Shown here in pieces: positions 14,877 through 22,413 of a stretch of DNA of 27,652 bases. A program made the translations under genes and the position numbers. The notes under the pieces were generated by a model, which did no database searches, was not told the origin of the DNA, and worked only from the letters and a program-made list of their open reading frames with translations. The first letter of the stretch is position 1; each line of letters starts with the position of its first letter. Source of the stretch: a virus; the IMG/VR virus record IMGVR_UViG_3300017917_003435, positions 1 to 27,652 of that record. One strand, written 5' to 3'.

Positions 14877-16649
14877 AGTATCTAATCCGTAAGATACGAT
14901 ACCTTTTACATCGATAATTGCGAAGTAACGGTTGTTTACCATTTTCTTTGCGTAACGAGTCATGATACCTTTAATTGGAGTCATGTTAAAAGGATTGTAC
15001 ATTGTTGGAGTTAATTGTAATGGCACATATGGAGCATATACATAACCTGCGTCTAATAATGACTTACCTTTGTGACCGATAAGAATTTTACCAGCTGGGA
15101 AGTAAGGATCACGATAAACTTGGTAACGACCTGCTAAAGTACCGATTTTTTCAATACCCATGTTGTATTGGTCTTGCTCTGGATGAGCGTTAGATACGTG
15201 GAAATATTCTAAATCGTCGAATACAGCAGAAACTTCCGAAGAAACAACAATCCAGTTTGCACCACCTCTTAACGTAGTCTTGTGGATTTGAGCAGATAAT
15301 TGGTTAATCTTAGTGATTAACGTTTGGTTCCAGTCTTTTTGAGTGTAACCAACGTATGCAGAACCACCGTTACCGTATTTCCACTCATTGTAATCCCACT
15401 TAGCTTTCCATGCAGCACCTTTACGTAAGTCACGTAAGATTTCACGGTCAACTTCAGCAGCGATTTGCTCTGATAATAAAGCTGTTAATTCAGCTTCAGC
15501 ATCGATGTTATGGAACGCAGAAACGTCTTGTGCTAATTCTGGAGACCAGCTAGCTCTTAATTTTCTTTCAGTTACAGAAACTGTTACAGATTCTAAATCG
15601 AAAGAAACTTCACCAATTGCATCTTCAAATTCTAAAGAAGCATATTCTCTCCAAGTTGCTCTAAACTCAGAAGCTGCTAATGTAGAACCAGTTACAGTGT
15701 ATGGAGTGAAACCTGCAGTTGCATCGTATTTCTCGATATCAACTTGTACGTAGATAATACCATCTTGAGAACATACATTGTAGTAACCACCTGTGTTTGC
15801 ACCTGAACCAAATGCTTTTTCACCGTATTCAACAATACCTTTAGCGTATTTTTGAGTAACGATGTTGATTGGTAAGTTATCAGCAGCAGTTACGCCTAAG
15901 AAGTTCTGTAAGTTAGCATCAGTTGTAACAACTTGTAAAGAAGCTAAGAATTCTTCAGAATCCATTGGGTTACCGTTTGGTCCGATTAATTTACCTTGAC
16001 CATCAGCAGTAAAACCACTTAATTTTAAAACTACATATGATTTAGTTACACCAGTTGCAACAGCTGCAGATGTACTAACTACACCATTAGCGAATGTTGC
16101 GATACTCATAGTAGAACCAGTAACTACATTGAAAGAACCTTTTGAGTAATCAAAAAGACCTTGGTCGTTGTCGTCACTTGCTTCGTAAAAACGATCATAA
16201 AGGTTTTTACCTGGAGTGTTAGCGCCAGTTGTGTAACCATCTGTAGCTGTGTTGTTTCCAGTTACACCATTTGGTCCAGAGTATGGAGTGTAATGGTTGT
16301 TACTTCCGTCTCTTTCCTGAATTTTTGGAACGAAATAGAATAATTTACCAATTGGTAAGTTCATAGCTTGAACCGATACGATATCGTTAGCTAATAATTT
16401 AGAGAACACACGACGAATGATAGGGAATACCACAGTCTCAAAAGAACCAGAAGCATCAGAAACTGCTGCTTCGTTGATTAAATAAGACGCTTGGTTTTCA
16501 TATAATTGCGCGATGTTATCTTTTTGGTGACCGTCAAGACCTTCTAAGAAGCCTAAGTCATCCCATTTTCTGATGGTATCTTCTTTGATAACACGTAAAT
16601 GTTTTAATCCGATGTTACCAACCATACCGCTTTCTAATAATGCACCCAT
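14868..16649 (-). CDS. 23: Major capsid protein (T4 gp23-like)
   Basis: Forms the hexameric lattice of the head. 593 residues, somewhat longer than T4 gp23 (521). The N-terminal propeptide ends in YLINE-AAVSDASGS, a good match to the T4 prohead protease consensus, so maturation cleavage is predicted after Glu60 (Glu65 in T4). The mature part begins with the family-typical FETVVFPIIRRVFSKLLAND (70-89) and a VQAMNLPIG stretch. The C-terminal half contains RASWSPELAQDVSAFHNIDA and AAEVDREILRDLR, also typical of gp23. The order scaffold-capsid with a 29-base gap matches T4 genes 22-23. No TATTTATA lies in the short gap, so it is probably expressed from the scaffold promoter. A strong terminator follows. 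Confidence 0.96.
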   Translation of the reverse strand: MGALLESGMVGNIGLKHLRVIKEDTIRKWDDLGFLEGLDGHQKDNIAQLYENQASYLINEAAVSDASGSFETVVFPIIRRVFSKLLANDIVSVQAMNLPIGKLFYFVPKIQERDGSNNHYTPYSGPNGVTGNNTATDGYTTGANTPGKNLYDRFYEASDDNDQGLFDYSKGSFNVVTGSTMSIATFANGVVSTSAAVATGVTKSYVVLKLSGFTADGQGKLIGPNGNPMDSEEFLASLQVVTTDANLQNFLGVTAADNLPINIVTQKYAKGIVEYGEKAFGSGANTGGYYNVCSQDGIIYVQVDIEKYDATAGFTPYTVTGSTLAASEFRATWREYASLEFEDAIGEVSFDLESVTVSVTERKLRASWSPELAQDVSAFHNIDAEAELTALLSEQIAAEVDREILRDLRKGAAWKAKWDYNEWKYGNGGSAYVGYTQKDWNQTLITKINQLSAQIHKTTLRGGANWIVVSSEVSAVFDDLEYFHVSNAHPEQDQYNMGIEKIGTLAGRYQVYRDPYFPAGKILIGHKGKSLLDAGYVYAPYVPLQLTPTMYNPFNMTPIKGIMTRYAKKMVNNRYFAIIDVKGIVSYGLDTLR

Positions 16650-16678
16650 GTTTTGTATTTTTGTTTTTTTTTAATTTA

Positions 16679-18211
16679 TTATTTTACCTTTCTCATCAAA
16701 TCTTTCATTCTCGCGAATTGTGGATTTTCATAAGCCTTAGCTTCAGATAACATTTCTTGAGAAGCTGATGATTGAGGCGCGTTAGTGATTTTTCCTGCCA
16801 CAGACTCAGAAACTGTTGTTTTTGCACCTAATTCTGTGATTATTGTTGTATACAAGTTTTTAGACTCGTTCATAGTAGAAACTGAATCAAATCTCTTTAA
16901 AATATTCAATTTCTCTTGTTTTGTCGTTGAATGTTCGGTGAAAATACGAGTAGCATAAGCTAAATTTGCGTTGAATACTGCAACTTCATTCAATTTTTCT
17001 TTGAATAATACTAATGCTTTTTTGTATTCTGTATTTTGGTTTCTCAAATTTTCAACCTCTTCATTTAATGAACCCGCTTTATTTGTATTCATTCCTTTGC
17101 TACCGGCTTTGAACTGTGTTCCACCGTTACCTTTTTTATGTAATGCAAATGTGCGTGCAGATTCAGTTGTTTCACCCTCTTTAGGTTCAACTTTTTTAGG
17201 CTTACTTAAACCTGGTAATGCAGATTCTTTAGGTTCAACCTTTTTAGGTTTACCTAAACCTGGCAAAGCAGATTCTTTTGGCTCAACTTTTTTAGGTTTA
17301 CTTAATCCTGGTAAAGCACTTTCTTTTGGCTCTACTTTCTTAGGCTTACCTAAACCTGGTAACGCGTTTTCTTTAGGTTCAACCTTTTTAGGCTTACCTA
17401 ATCCTGGTAATGCAGATTCAGTAGCTTCCATTTCATCAACTTCTTCTTCCTCTTCTTCTTCCATTTCAATTTCGTAGATTGTTTCTTCTTCCATTTCGTT
17501 CATCATATCTTCATCAGTAGACATAGATTCTTCATTCCAATCTTCGTCCATTTCTGAATCAGTATCCATGTCACCCATGTCAGAACCAAAGTCAGTATCA
17601 ACATCTGATTCATCATCAGCGTCAATTCCGCCTTCACCATCTAACTTGATAATGAATTCATCATCACCAGTTTCAAGCTCAACTTTGTTTCCGTCTTTTT
17701 TAACTACAATACCATCTTCTGGTTTCATAGCTTTGAATACTTTAAGAACTTCTGCATCAGAAGCACCTGTCATATCCATAACGTCTTCATCTTCTGTATC
17801 CATATCTGTTTCTGCATCTAAATTCATATCATCAGACATTTCATCTTCACCGCCGAAATCGTCAGTGTCAACTTCTTCTTCTGAATCAACATCATCTAGG
17901 TCAGTATCATCTGAATCCATAGAATCTTCGTCATCGCTTGATTCGTCGTCGTTATCGAGGTCTGTATCATCTTCAGTGTCGTCAGCAGTTTCATCTGCAT
18001 CGTCATCTGACATATCTTGTTCGTCCTCTTCTTTAGGCTCGGATGCAGAATCATCTACATCGTCTTCCTCTTCTTCCAATGATTCTTTAAGCAAATCCTT
18101 TAGTTCTTCCTTCATAGTTGAAGCAAGTATACCTTTTGCATTTTGCTTTACAGCTTCTTCAAGTGTATTGATTTGAAGTAACGCTTGTTCTAAAATTGAT
18201 TTTTCGCTCAT
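16679..18211 (-). CDS. 22: Prohead core/scaffold protein (T4 gp22-like) with repeats
   Basis: Assembles the internal core on which the capsid forms and is later digested by the protease. 510 residues, much longer than T4 gp22 (about 269). An N-terminal helix (1-45) is followed by a very acidic Asp/Glu/Ser region up to about residue 260. Five tandem 16-residue repeats (265-344; consensus ESALPGLGKPKKVEPK with small changes) then give a basic, Pro-rich stretch. A Gly/Lys-rich linker and a helical C-terminal region ending in ARMKDLMRKVK complete it. It lies between the protease and capsid genes, as in T4. Function is assigned by position and composition; the sequence itself is low complexity. 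Confidence 0.85.
   Translation of the reverse strand: MSEKSILEQALLQINTLEEAVKQNAKGILASTMKEELKDLLKESLEEEEDDVDDSASEPKEEDEQDMSDDDADETADDTEDDTDLDNDDESSDDEDSMDSDDTDLDDVDSEEEVDTDDFGGEDEMSDDMNLDAETDMDTEDEDVMDMTGASDAEVLKVFKAMKPEDGIVVKKDGNKVELETGDDEFIIKLDGEGGIDADDESDVDTDFGSDMGDMDTDSEMDEDWNEESMSTDEDMMNEMEEETIYEIEMEEEEEEEVDEMEATESALPGLGKPKKVEPKENALPGLGKPKKVEPKESALPGLSKPKKVEPKESALPGLGKPKKVEPKESALPGLSKPKKVEPKEGETTESARTFALHKKGNGGTQFKAGSKGMNTNKAGSLNEEVENLRNQNTEYKKALVLFKEKLNEVAVFNANLAYATRIFTEHSTTKQEKLNILKRFDSVSTMNESKNLYTTIITELGAKTTVSESVAGKITNAPQSSASQEMLSEAKAYENPQFARMKDLMRKVK
17180..17419 (-). repeat. Five tandem 48-bp repeats in the scaffold gene
   Basis: Units 17180-17227, 17228-17275, 17276-17323, 17324-17371 and 17372-17419, each encoding 16 residues of the type E(S/N)ALPGL(G/S)KPKKVEPK. 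The copies differ mainly at third codon positions, so the amino acids are kept while the DNA has drifted. Confidence 0.95.
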
Positions 18212-18236
18212 TGTGAAAATTTTGTTTTTATTATCT

Positions 18237-18244
18237 TATAAATA
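18237..18244 (-). promoter_or_regulatory. TATTTATA motif, candidate late promoter for scaffold and capsid
   Basis: The minus strand reads TATTTATA, 25 bases before the scaffold ATG at 18211, in the gap between protease and scaffold genes. The A/T-rich leader has no Shine-Dalgarno sequence. Confidence 0.5.
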
Positions 18245-18298
18245 TTACGGAATTATTAAAAATTCTTGATTTTAATATTACTGTGCCTATAAAATTGC

Positions 18299-18982
18299 TT
18301 ATTTGGATAAAAACTTGTCTAAACCACCCATTAATTTCTTCATTCTATCGTCAACAATAGGCTTTTTTTCCTCAGCTTCTTGGTATTGGTCTCTATCAGA
18401 TAAATCAGAAAAAATATACGCTCCTGGTGTAGATGGTGATGAAACTAAGTCAAAGCATACTAATTCAAAATCTTCTTGAACTATATTTTGACCTTTTATA
18501 TTTTTTAACGAACCCACACCACGTGATGAAATACCTAAAGTAGCACCATTCATCAATAACATAGCTGCTTGGTCACCTTTAGTTGACACAATACCCATTT
18601 TCTTCCATCCTGGTGATGTGAATAATTTAATTTTACCCATTAACATTTTACCATCCCACCACGTTTCTGTAATTGAATGTGAAACTCTATCTAAATCAAT
18701 AAGTGATGATGAAGGGTGGTTTAATTCGTTTAGAGCAATACCTTTTCTAATCATAGATTGGTATTTCTCGTTTTCTCTTTTTAATAATGTTTCAGGATAA
18801 ATTCTACCGTTCTTATTAGGTGTATCGTACTTTTGTAAAACAGCAAAAAGGATTAAGTCTTGTGAAAAGTCTAAATCCCTAGCTTCTTTTAAAATATTTT
18901 TATTTTCTTCTGGTGAAATGTGGCCGGCGTCATATTCAATCAAAATTCCCGTTCCGGTTTCTTTCGGTCCTAATATTTTCAT
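18299..18982 (-). CDS. 21: Prohead maturation protease (T4 gp21-like)
   Basis: Serine protease of the herpesvirus-assemblin/T4 gp21 type that trims the capsid protein and scaffold inside the prohead. 227 residues, close to T4 gp21 (212). The His of the active site is in NELNHP (His89); the nucleophilic Ser is in LGISSRGVGS (Ser152 or Ser153). FDLVSSPSTPGAY (177-189) is the conserved block that follows. The N-terminal NKNGRIYPE (57-65) is also typical of phage prohead proteases. The gene sits directly before the scaffold, as in T4, behind its own TATTTATA motif. A short C-terminal helix (DRMKKLMGGLDKFLSK) may dock on the core. Confidence 0.94.
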   Translation of the reverse strand: MKILGPKETGTGILIEYDAGHISPEENKNILKEARDLDFSQDLILFAVLQKYDTPNKNGRIYPETLLKRENEKYQSMIRKGIALNELNHPSSSLIDLDRVSHSITETWWDGKMLMGKIKLFTSPGWKKMGIVSTKGDQAAMLLMNGATLGISSRGVGSLKNIKGQNIVQEDFELVCFDLVSSPSTPGAYIFSDLSDRDQYQEAEEKKPIVDDRMKKLMGGLDKFLSK

Positions 18983-18998
18983 CTATAGATTTTATTTC

Positions 18999-19006
18999 TA
19001 TAAATA
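18999..19006 (-). promoter_or_regulatory. TATTTATA motif, candidate late promoter for the protease
   Basis: The minus strand reads TATTTATA, 16 bases before the protease ATG at 18982, in the 38-base gap after the gene at 19021-19446. Confidence 0.5.
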
Positions 19007-19020
19007 CATCAATATCAGCA

Positions 19021-19446
19021 TTATTTCTTTGATTTGTAGAAATTGAATAAGTTTTTGTCAATTAAACCTTCTTCTAAAATAGTAATAATAATATTTTTGA
19101 TTGATTCTTTTGTCTCTTTGGTTTTTACGTCAAAATGACTGTCCACGTATAATGTAATCTCAAGATTCATAAAAGACCTTTTTTCCAACTTTATCCCTTT
19201 TGTTCTAATATCTAAATCAACAATAGATTCTTTTTTAAATAAAGGGCTTTTAAGGTTATAAATTAATTCTTTAATTTTTCTTCTCGTTTTGTGAATTGTA
19301 AAATCAAAATCTTCATTTTCATTTTCTGGTTGCAACCAAGAATTTAATTTTAAATAAATGGTTTTAAGATTTTTAAAATCTACGGTACCATAACCGATTT
19401 TTACTTCATTGTATGTTCCTAATGGAATATACTTTCCTGTTTTCAT
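19021..19446 (-). CDS. Hypothetical protein between core-protein candidate and protease
   Basis: 141 residues, alpha/beta, no recognised family. It starts MKTGKYIPLGTYNEVKIGYG, has a central KTRRKIKELIYNLKSPLF helix and a later FMNLEITLYVDS strand, and ends in basic FNFYKSKK. The strand-helix-strand layout recalls small neck or completion proteins, but this is only impression. It lies in the head block with its own TATTTATA motif 41 bases upstream, so a role in head or neck assembly is likely. It is divergent from the bS21 gene. Confidence 0.7.
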   Translation of the reverse strand: MKTGKYIPLGTYNEVKIGYGTVDFKNLKTIYLKLNSWLQPENENEDFDFTIHKTRRKIKELIYNLKSPLFKKESIVDLDIRTKGIKLEKRSFMNLEITLYVDSHFDVKTKETKESIKNIIITILEEGLIDKNLFNFYKSKK

Positions 19447-19487
19447 TAATTCAGCATATTATATTATATTTTATGGTGTAATAAAAA

Positions 19488-19495
19488 TATAAATA
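19488..19495 (-). promoter_or_regulatory. TATTTATA motif, candidate late promoter
   Basis: The minus strand reads TATTTATA in the 103-base divergent gap between the 19446 gene (minus) and bS21 (plus), 41 bases before the 19446 start. Confidence 0.45.
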
Positions 19496-19525
19496 AAAAA
19501 CACATAAATTCCAAAAATATTTTTA

Positions 19526-19533
19526 TATATTTG
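19526..19533 (+). promoter_or_regulatory. Bacteroidota-type -7 box for the bS21 gene
   Basis: TATATTTG matches TAnnTTTG exactly, 16 bases before the bS21 ATG. No convincing TTG -33 element is seen at the expected distance. This differs from the TATTTATA motif used by the structural genes and suggests transcription by the host sigma. Confidence 0.45.
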
Positions 19534-19549
19534 TAATATACTTATTATT

Positions 19550-19741
19550 ATGATTATTATTAATTTAGAAAACGAAAGGAATATTGAATCTGCTTTAAGA
19601 ACTTATAAGCAAAAAGTTCAAAAAACTAAGCAAGTACAAAAACTTAGAGAAAGACAAGAGTTCGTAAAACCATCGGTTAAAAAACGAACCCAACGTTTAA
19701 AAGCAATCTATATTCAACAAATAAAAAATGGTCTTAGTTAA
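19550..19741 (+). CDS. rpsU: Phage-encoded ribosomal protein bS21
   Basis: 63 residues that read as a complete bS21, the small basic protein near the anti-Shine-Dalgarno end of 16S rRNA in the 30S subunit. The N-terminal strand MIIINLENERNIESALRTYK corresponds to the family start (IxVxxNExxxxALRRFKR). KTKQVQKLRERQEFVKPSVK matches the central helix-turn (KTG...LR.R..F.KPSV), and the C-terminal KRTQRLKAIYIQQIK helix is like that of Bacteroidota bS21. It is the only plus-strand gene in the minus-strand head block and has a host-type -7 box. Its end shares a bidirectional terminator with the opposing gene. It probably replaces or supplements host bS21 to favour phage mRNA translation (inference). 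Phage bS21 is known from other large phages. Confidence 0.9.
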   Translation: MIIINLENERNIESALRTYKQKVQKTKQVQKLRERQEFVKPSVKKRTQRLKAIYIQQIKNGLS

Positions 19742-19752
19742 GACCATTTTTT
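19723..19752. terminator. Bidirectional terminator shared by bS21 and the opposing gene
   Basis: A perfect 14-base stem with a two-base GT centre: AAAAAATGGTCTTA pairs with TAAGACCATTTTTT. Each strand ends in six T residues, so it can stop transcription both ways. Both stop codons (plus 19739-19741, minus 19736-19734) lie inside it. Confidence 0.88.
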
Positions 19753-20471
19753 AATTCATTCAATCTGTAATAATTATACCTAGAAGCGTTTATTGAATTT
19801 ACTTCCTTTTTAACATTATCAAGTTTATTCTTCAAATCTAAATCTGAAGACTCTGTCATTAATGATTCTACTTGGTTGAGTATTGATTCTTTTAATTCTT
19901 TTGTTTTTACTGTTAATTCTTCGTTAGATAAATTTAAAATATTTTTCAACTCTTCTTTTTGGCTTTCGTTTAGGGTGTTATTGTATAAAACATTAAAATT
20001 ATTTGTTAAAATAGCATTTAATAAACTTTCATTTGTAACAACTGGTCCAGATTCTGGTTTAGCAGTTTCTTTTACTGTTGTCAAATGTTCAACTAAAGTT
20101 TTCTTTGCATTTACCTTAGTTTCAATATTTGCTAATTTATCACTTTCAGATAAAACATCTAACGCATCATAAATTTCGTTGGTTGATACTTTTGCTTCAG
20201 TCAATTTTTTATCAAGTGATTTACAAAATTTAGATAACTTATTGTTTTCATTACTTAACATAGTACTTAATCCTTCAACAAATAGTTTTGCAGTTTCTTT
20301 ATCTTGAATATATTTGTTTTCAATTTCTTCATAAAACAAATACATTTCTTTGAAATCTTTATTTTCCTTTATTGTTGTTAAAATATTCTTTATCTCTGCT
20401 TTATTTTCTTTAGCATAAGATTCAGTTAATTTATTTAATAATTTAGTTTTGATAGCGCCAAATCTGTTCAT
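19734..20471 (-). CDS. Helical protein after portal; candidate prohead core protein (gp67/gp68 position)
   Basis: 245 residues, almost wholly helical and rich in Lys, Glu, Asn and Leu, with coiled-coil-like stretches around 25-90 and 170-225. It starts one base after the portal stop, the place where T4 has the small core proteins gp67 and gp68, and such a composition suits a prohead core component. Its N-terminus (MNRFGAIKTKLLNKLTESYA) resembles the helical leader segments on other proteins here. There are several Glu-Ser junctions (VLSE-S, LTE-S, MTE-S) that the protease could cut. Sequence homology to gp67/68 is not evident; the role rests on position. Confidence 0.7.
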   Translation of the reverse strand: MNRFGAIKTKLLNKLTESYAKENKAEIKNILTTIKENKDFKEMYLFYEEIENKYIQDKETAKLFVEGLSTMLSNENNKLSKFCKSLDKKLTEAKVSTNEIYDALDVLSESDKLANIETKVNAKKTLVEHLTTVKETAKPESGPVVTNESLLNAILTNNFNVLYNNTLNESQKEELKNILNLSNEELTVKTKELKESILNQVESLMTESSDLDLKNKLDNVKKEVNSINASRYNYYRLNELKNGLN

Positions 20472-20472
20472 G

Positions 20473-22359
20473 TTAATCGTTTAATATCTCTTTCAATTTA
20501 TTTTCTATTTCATAAATATTCTGTTGTGCTTTATCCATATCAAATAAATCACTTAAATCTAATTCTTCTTCACCTAGCATACCTAATATTTTTGATTTTT
20601 TTGTTTTGTTACCTAAAGATTCACTTAAAGGTGCTGCTGGTGCTGCTGCTGCTTCTCCACCTAATGGTGCTTCAGGTGCTCCACCAATTTCTCCACCAGG
20701 TGCTCCACCCATATCACCACCACCTAACGATGGCATACCACCACCCATATCTCCACCACCCTCTGGTGATGCTGCTGCCATAGCTTTTTCTCTTTCTTCC
20801 TCAGGTATACCGTACTTCTTATCAACTTCATCAAATACGCCTGAACGCTTAATTACATTTTGTGTATTCGTCAATTCAAATCCTAATGCACGTTCTAATC
20901 TTTGTTGTTGTAAATCTAATAATACTTCAGAATCACTCATACCTAAAATGTTTTTCTTAGCCCATGTATGTGATACTGGTAAGATACCCATTTGTGATTG
21001 GTCAGATGTTGCGTCCTTATACAAAGTTACTTTTTCTTTCCATGATTCAATCTTTAATAAATCTGATTGTGTTGATGGGTTAGATAAAGACAATTGGAAA
21101 TTATTTAATTCATCTTCCATACCCAAAAGGTATAAATGAATTAATGCAATTTTATTTAATTCTTGTATTAAAGATTTTTGTATCTTATTGATAGTTCTTG
21201 CAAAACGAATATCCATCAAAGCAAGATTCTTACCATCACCAACAACTTCTTCAAATCCTAAAAATGCTTTAGGAATACGTAGAGCAGCTAACATCTTTTT
21301 TTGGATGTATTCAATGTCCGCAATTTCACCTAAGTTCTGTGCACCTGGTAATGTTTCAATTGGATTAGCTTGTGATGGGTCACGTACAGGAATGAAATAA
21401 TCTTGGTCTACTGCCATTTGATTATATCTCATATCTACCTGTCCGTTTTTGGGGTCTGCAATTTGGTCTCTTTTAAATTTATTTGCAACACGTTGTACGT
21501 ATGGTTCAATATCCTTATCATCCATATTACCAACAAAAATCTTGAACACACGTCTTTCAGGTGCTCTTGATGTTCTATAAATTAACATTGCATCTTCTGC
21601 AAGTAAAAGTTGTTTCCAAATTCTTCTAACCTTATCCAACATTGAAGTTCCGTATGGTAATTTTCTATCGTCACCTAACAATCTAAAGTGCGCCATTTCC
21701 CATGCCTGAAATTCCATGTCTTTATTTTTCCAAGTAAATCTTAATTCTCTACTTGGCATTTTTTTATCCATTATTTGACCGTTATTCTTAGCGGCCGCTC
21801 CTTCTAATCTTTCTATTTCAATATTTGGTAATTGCTGACATCCAACAATACCTTTCTCAGGGTCAACTTTCAAATAAACAAAGTTGTCACCATACTTACA
21901 TACACCACGAGCCCACATTTGTAAATTCGTGTTGATATCTAATTTATCTTTAAATAAATCTTCTAATATTGCTTTGATTCTATCTGAATCAGAAAAGATT
22001 GTTAAAATCTCACCTTTTTCTGACATTGTTGTTGATTCCTCCGAATAGATATCTAATGCAGCTGAAATCTCTGGTGTAAATTCCATAGATTCGTAATCAT
22101 AATATGCTGCTAATCTATTAGGTTCATAATATACTGATTGATTGTAAAGCGATTGATCTAACTTAGCCCATTTGTCAGCAACGTAAGCACTTTGTTGTGC
22201 TTGTAACATAGCTTTTTCAAATTCGGTTCTATCGTCTGTTTTTAATAATTCGTTTTTATTGAAATTAAATGTTGGTGTATCTTCCTTAGATGCAACACCA
22301 GGAAAACCAAACATTCTTGTTAATTTCTGAAAAACTGTTAAATTTTGATTATTTGCCAT
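20473..22359 (-). CDS. 20: Portal protein (T4 gp20-like)
   Basis: Forms the dodecameric ring at the head vertex through which DNA is packaged. 628 residues against 524 in T4. The family core is visible: EFTPEISAALDIYSEEST near residues 93-110, the wing/stem region with QMWARGVCKYGDNFVYLKVD, then FRLLGDDRKLPYGTSMLDK and RRVFKIFVGNM. A later IQKKMLAALRIPKAFLGFEE is typical of the crown-side helix. A Gly/Met/Ala/Pro-rich linker (about 529-578) and a short acidic helical tail (about 579-628) extend the C-terminus beyond T4 gp20. It lies between terminase and the core-protein candidate, as in T4, with a TATTTATA motif 4 bases before the ATG. Confidence 0.94.
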   Translation of the reverse strand: MANNQNLTVFQKLTRMFGFPGVASKEDTPTFNFNKNELLKTDDRTEFEKAMLQAQQSAYVADKWAKLDQSLYNQSVYYEPNRLAAYYDYESMEFTPEISAALDIYSEESTTMSEKGEILTIFSDSDRIKAILEDLFKDKLDINTNLQMWARGVCKYGDNFVYLKVDPEKGIVGCQQLPNIEIERLEGAAAKNNGQIMDKKMPSRELRFTWKNKDMEFQAWEMAHFRLLGDDRKLPYGTSMLDKVRRIWKQLLLAEDAMLIYRTSRAPERRVFKIFVGNMDDKDIEPYVQRVANKFKRDQIADPKNGQVDMRYNQMAVDQDYFIPVRDPSQANPIETLPGAQNLGEIADIEYIQKKMLAALRIPKAFLGFEEVVGDGKNLALMDIRFARTINKIQKSLIQELNKIALIHLYLLGMEDELNNFQLSLSNPSTQSDLLKIESWKEKVTLYKDATSDQSQMGILPVSHTWAKKNILGMSDSEVLLDLQQQRLERALGFELTNTQNVIKRSGVFDEVDKKYGIPEEEREKAMAAASPEGGGDMGGGMPSLGGGDMGGAPGGEIGGAPEAPLGGEAAAAPAAPLSESLGNKTKKSKILGMLGEEELDLSDLFDMDKAQQNIYEIENKLKEILND

Positions 22360-22363
22360 TGTA

Positions 22364-22371
22364 TATAAATA
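22364..22371 (-). promoter_or_regulatory. TATTTATA motif, candidate late promoter for portal
   Basis: The minus strand reads TATTTATA with 4 bases to the portal ATG at 22359, in the 54-base gap after the terminase stop. Confidence 0.5.
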
Positions 22372-22413
22372 CTTTTCTTTATAATATAAACAAAATATAT
22401 ATCAAATTGAACT

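Noticed and set aside
16971-17477. Open frame opposite the scaffold repeats with apparent repeat protein
   Set aside because: It only mirrors the 48-bp repeat of the real gene on the other strand.
17568-18176. Long Ser-rich open frame on the plus strand opposite the scaffold gene
   Set aside because: It is the antisense of the Asp/Glu/Ser codons of the scaffold; low complexity and no plausible gene context.
20606-21139. Pro/Ala-rich plus-strand open frame opposite portal
   Set aside because: It is the antisense of the Gly/Ala/Met-rich portal linker.
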